Positions 6,754 through 7,383 of a DNA stretch of 7,383 bases are shown here, piece by piece; position 1 is the first letter of the stretch; each line of letters begins with the position of its first letter. Origin of the DNA: Candidatus Aminicenantes bacterium UBA647 (GTDB lineage Bacteria > Acidobacteriota > Aminicenantia > UBA2199); the NCBI GenBank assembly GCA_002299555.1, contig DBOL01000022.1:1-7383 (forward strand), written 5' to 3'. The notes under the pieces are model-generated. The model was not told the origin of the DNA, ran no database searches, and worked only from the letters and a program-made list of their open reading frames with translations. Position numbers and translations under genes: made by a program.

Positions 6754-7383
6754 TCATTTCACATCTTTTTTACTTGTATTATTTATTCTTCTTTTGTCCC
6801 TGAAAATATCATCAGGATCTACAACGGCTACCACTTCAAGCTTATTCCTCATCAATAACATACTAAGATAGCATCTGAAATATGAGAGTCTGGTATTAAC
6901 GGTATATTCATAACTATGACCTTTATAGCTTAATTCAGTTATGATCTTAGTGATCTCGCTACAAATTGTCCCATCTGATTTCTTCTTGAGCATTATCTTT
7001 ACAGGAACATTGTTGAGAACACCCTGGAAATTATTACATCGAACTTTAACACGTATACTAACAGACCTGCCTTTTGCATGCGTAGCTTTTGCTTCATCAA
7101 TATAGCAGGAAAGATCTATATTTCTACTTGGAGTAATTTCGAAAGTTTCACTTACTCCGAATATACCTGACCCCTGTTCTTCGATTCTTACTCTGAATCC
7201 TGTATCAGGGAGAGCGGTTTTAATAGTAGTCCTCCCGATCTCCCAAAATGTGGATATCCGACCCGGAGCAAGTCCGGCCTCAATAATACCAAACAGCATT
7301 CCATTCTTCCAAAGGGAGATCGTCACATTGTTGGTCAGGTTCTTCGGCTTCCAGAGTATCTTGATCGTACCGCCCTGAGCCAG
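6754..7383 (-). CDS. Exported KRE9-like/CARDB-like protein, C-terminal part (cut by right edge)
   Basis: The last 209 codons of a protein whose start lies beyond base 7383; the frame is open to the edge. A GTG at 7326 falls inside a continuous domain and is not a credible start. Visible residues 1-84 form a KRE9/KNH-like Ig domain: TIKILW at the start, then VTISLWKNG (20-28), FRVRIEEQ (63-70) and SETFEIT (78-84). Residues 88-209 form a CARDB-like domain that can be aligned by eye with the C-terminus of the next gene: VKVR near 112-115, NNVPVKI (124-130), and VDPDDIFRDKRRINNT (188-203) against IDPTDSKKDRNLRNNT. The two genes are 57 bases apart and probably arose by duplication. The protein ends with a basic tail (SKKDVK). 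Four cysteines are seen at 93, 116, 141 and 171. Export is inferred from the paralogue because the N-terminus is missing. Function is unknown. Confidence 0.72.
   Translation of the reverse strand: MAQGGTIKILWKPKNLTNNVTISLWKNGMLFGIIEAGLAPGRISTFWEIGRTTIKTALPDTGFRVRIEEQGSGIFGVSETFEITPSRNIDLSCYIDEAKATHAKGRSVSIRVKVRCNNFQGVLNNVPVKIMLKKKSDGTICSEITKIITELSYKGHSYEYTVNTRLSYFRCYLSMLLMRNKLEVVAVVDPDDIFRDKRRINNTSKKDVK

Noticed and set aside
7324..7326. GTG as the true start of the right-edge gene
   Set aside because: The frame stays open to the window edge, and the 19 codons upstream carry the first strand of the KRE9-like domain, so the start must lie outside the window.

Overview
All the genes I can support lie on the minus strand, so transcription runs from base 7383 towards base 1. 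The window suggests a low- to medium-GC Gram-negative-type bacterium. Shine-Dalgarno sites are canonical, there is a strong intrinsic terminator, and a membrane-polymer assembly locus sits beside a gene for a secreted protein with a signal peptide. I cannot name the phylum. Pairing of KRE9-like and CARDB-like domains in exported proteins is something I loosely associate with little-cultivated anaerobic lineages, but nothing here (no rRNA, no housekeeping marker) settles it.

Block 1 (7383 to about 5465) holds two neighbouring genes for exported, beta-rich, non-enzymatic-looking proteins. The first is cut by the right edge of the window. The second is complete, with a signal peptide, two KRE9/KNH-like Ig-type domains joined by a Glu/Asp-Pro linker, and a CARDB-like C-terminal domain. 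The two proteins share their last two domains and look like tandem paralogues. A 10-bp GC-rich hairpin followed by a T run closes this unit.

Block 2 (5363 to 1) is visibly more AT-rich and reads as part of a surface-polysaccharide (O-antigen or exopolysaccharide) cluster. In order it encodes a methyltransferase-like protein lacking the usual glycine-rich SAM loop, a Wzx/MOP-type flippase, a membrane-anchored sulfatase-superfamily enzyme with threonine at the nucleophile position, a GT4 glycosyltransferase, and the N-terminal part of a second SAM methyltransferase that runs off the left edge. A plausible model is that GT4 and other transferases outside the window build a lipid-linked oligosaccharide in the cytoplasm, the methyltransferases decorate or cap sugars, the flippase exports the unit, and the anchored alkaline-phosphatase-fold enzyme modifies the exported glycan. 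The model comes from gene content and order; no substrate can be read from the sequence.

Intergenic gaps are short, all under 200 bases, and no long stretch lacks a gene. I saw no tRNA, rRNA, insertion sequence, CRISPR array or integrase. I found no clear new multi-gene system. The points most worth follow-up are the Thr-type sulfatase-fold enzyme inside the glycan locus, the methyltransferase without motif I, and the tandem KRE9/CARDB exported proteins.
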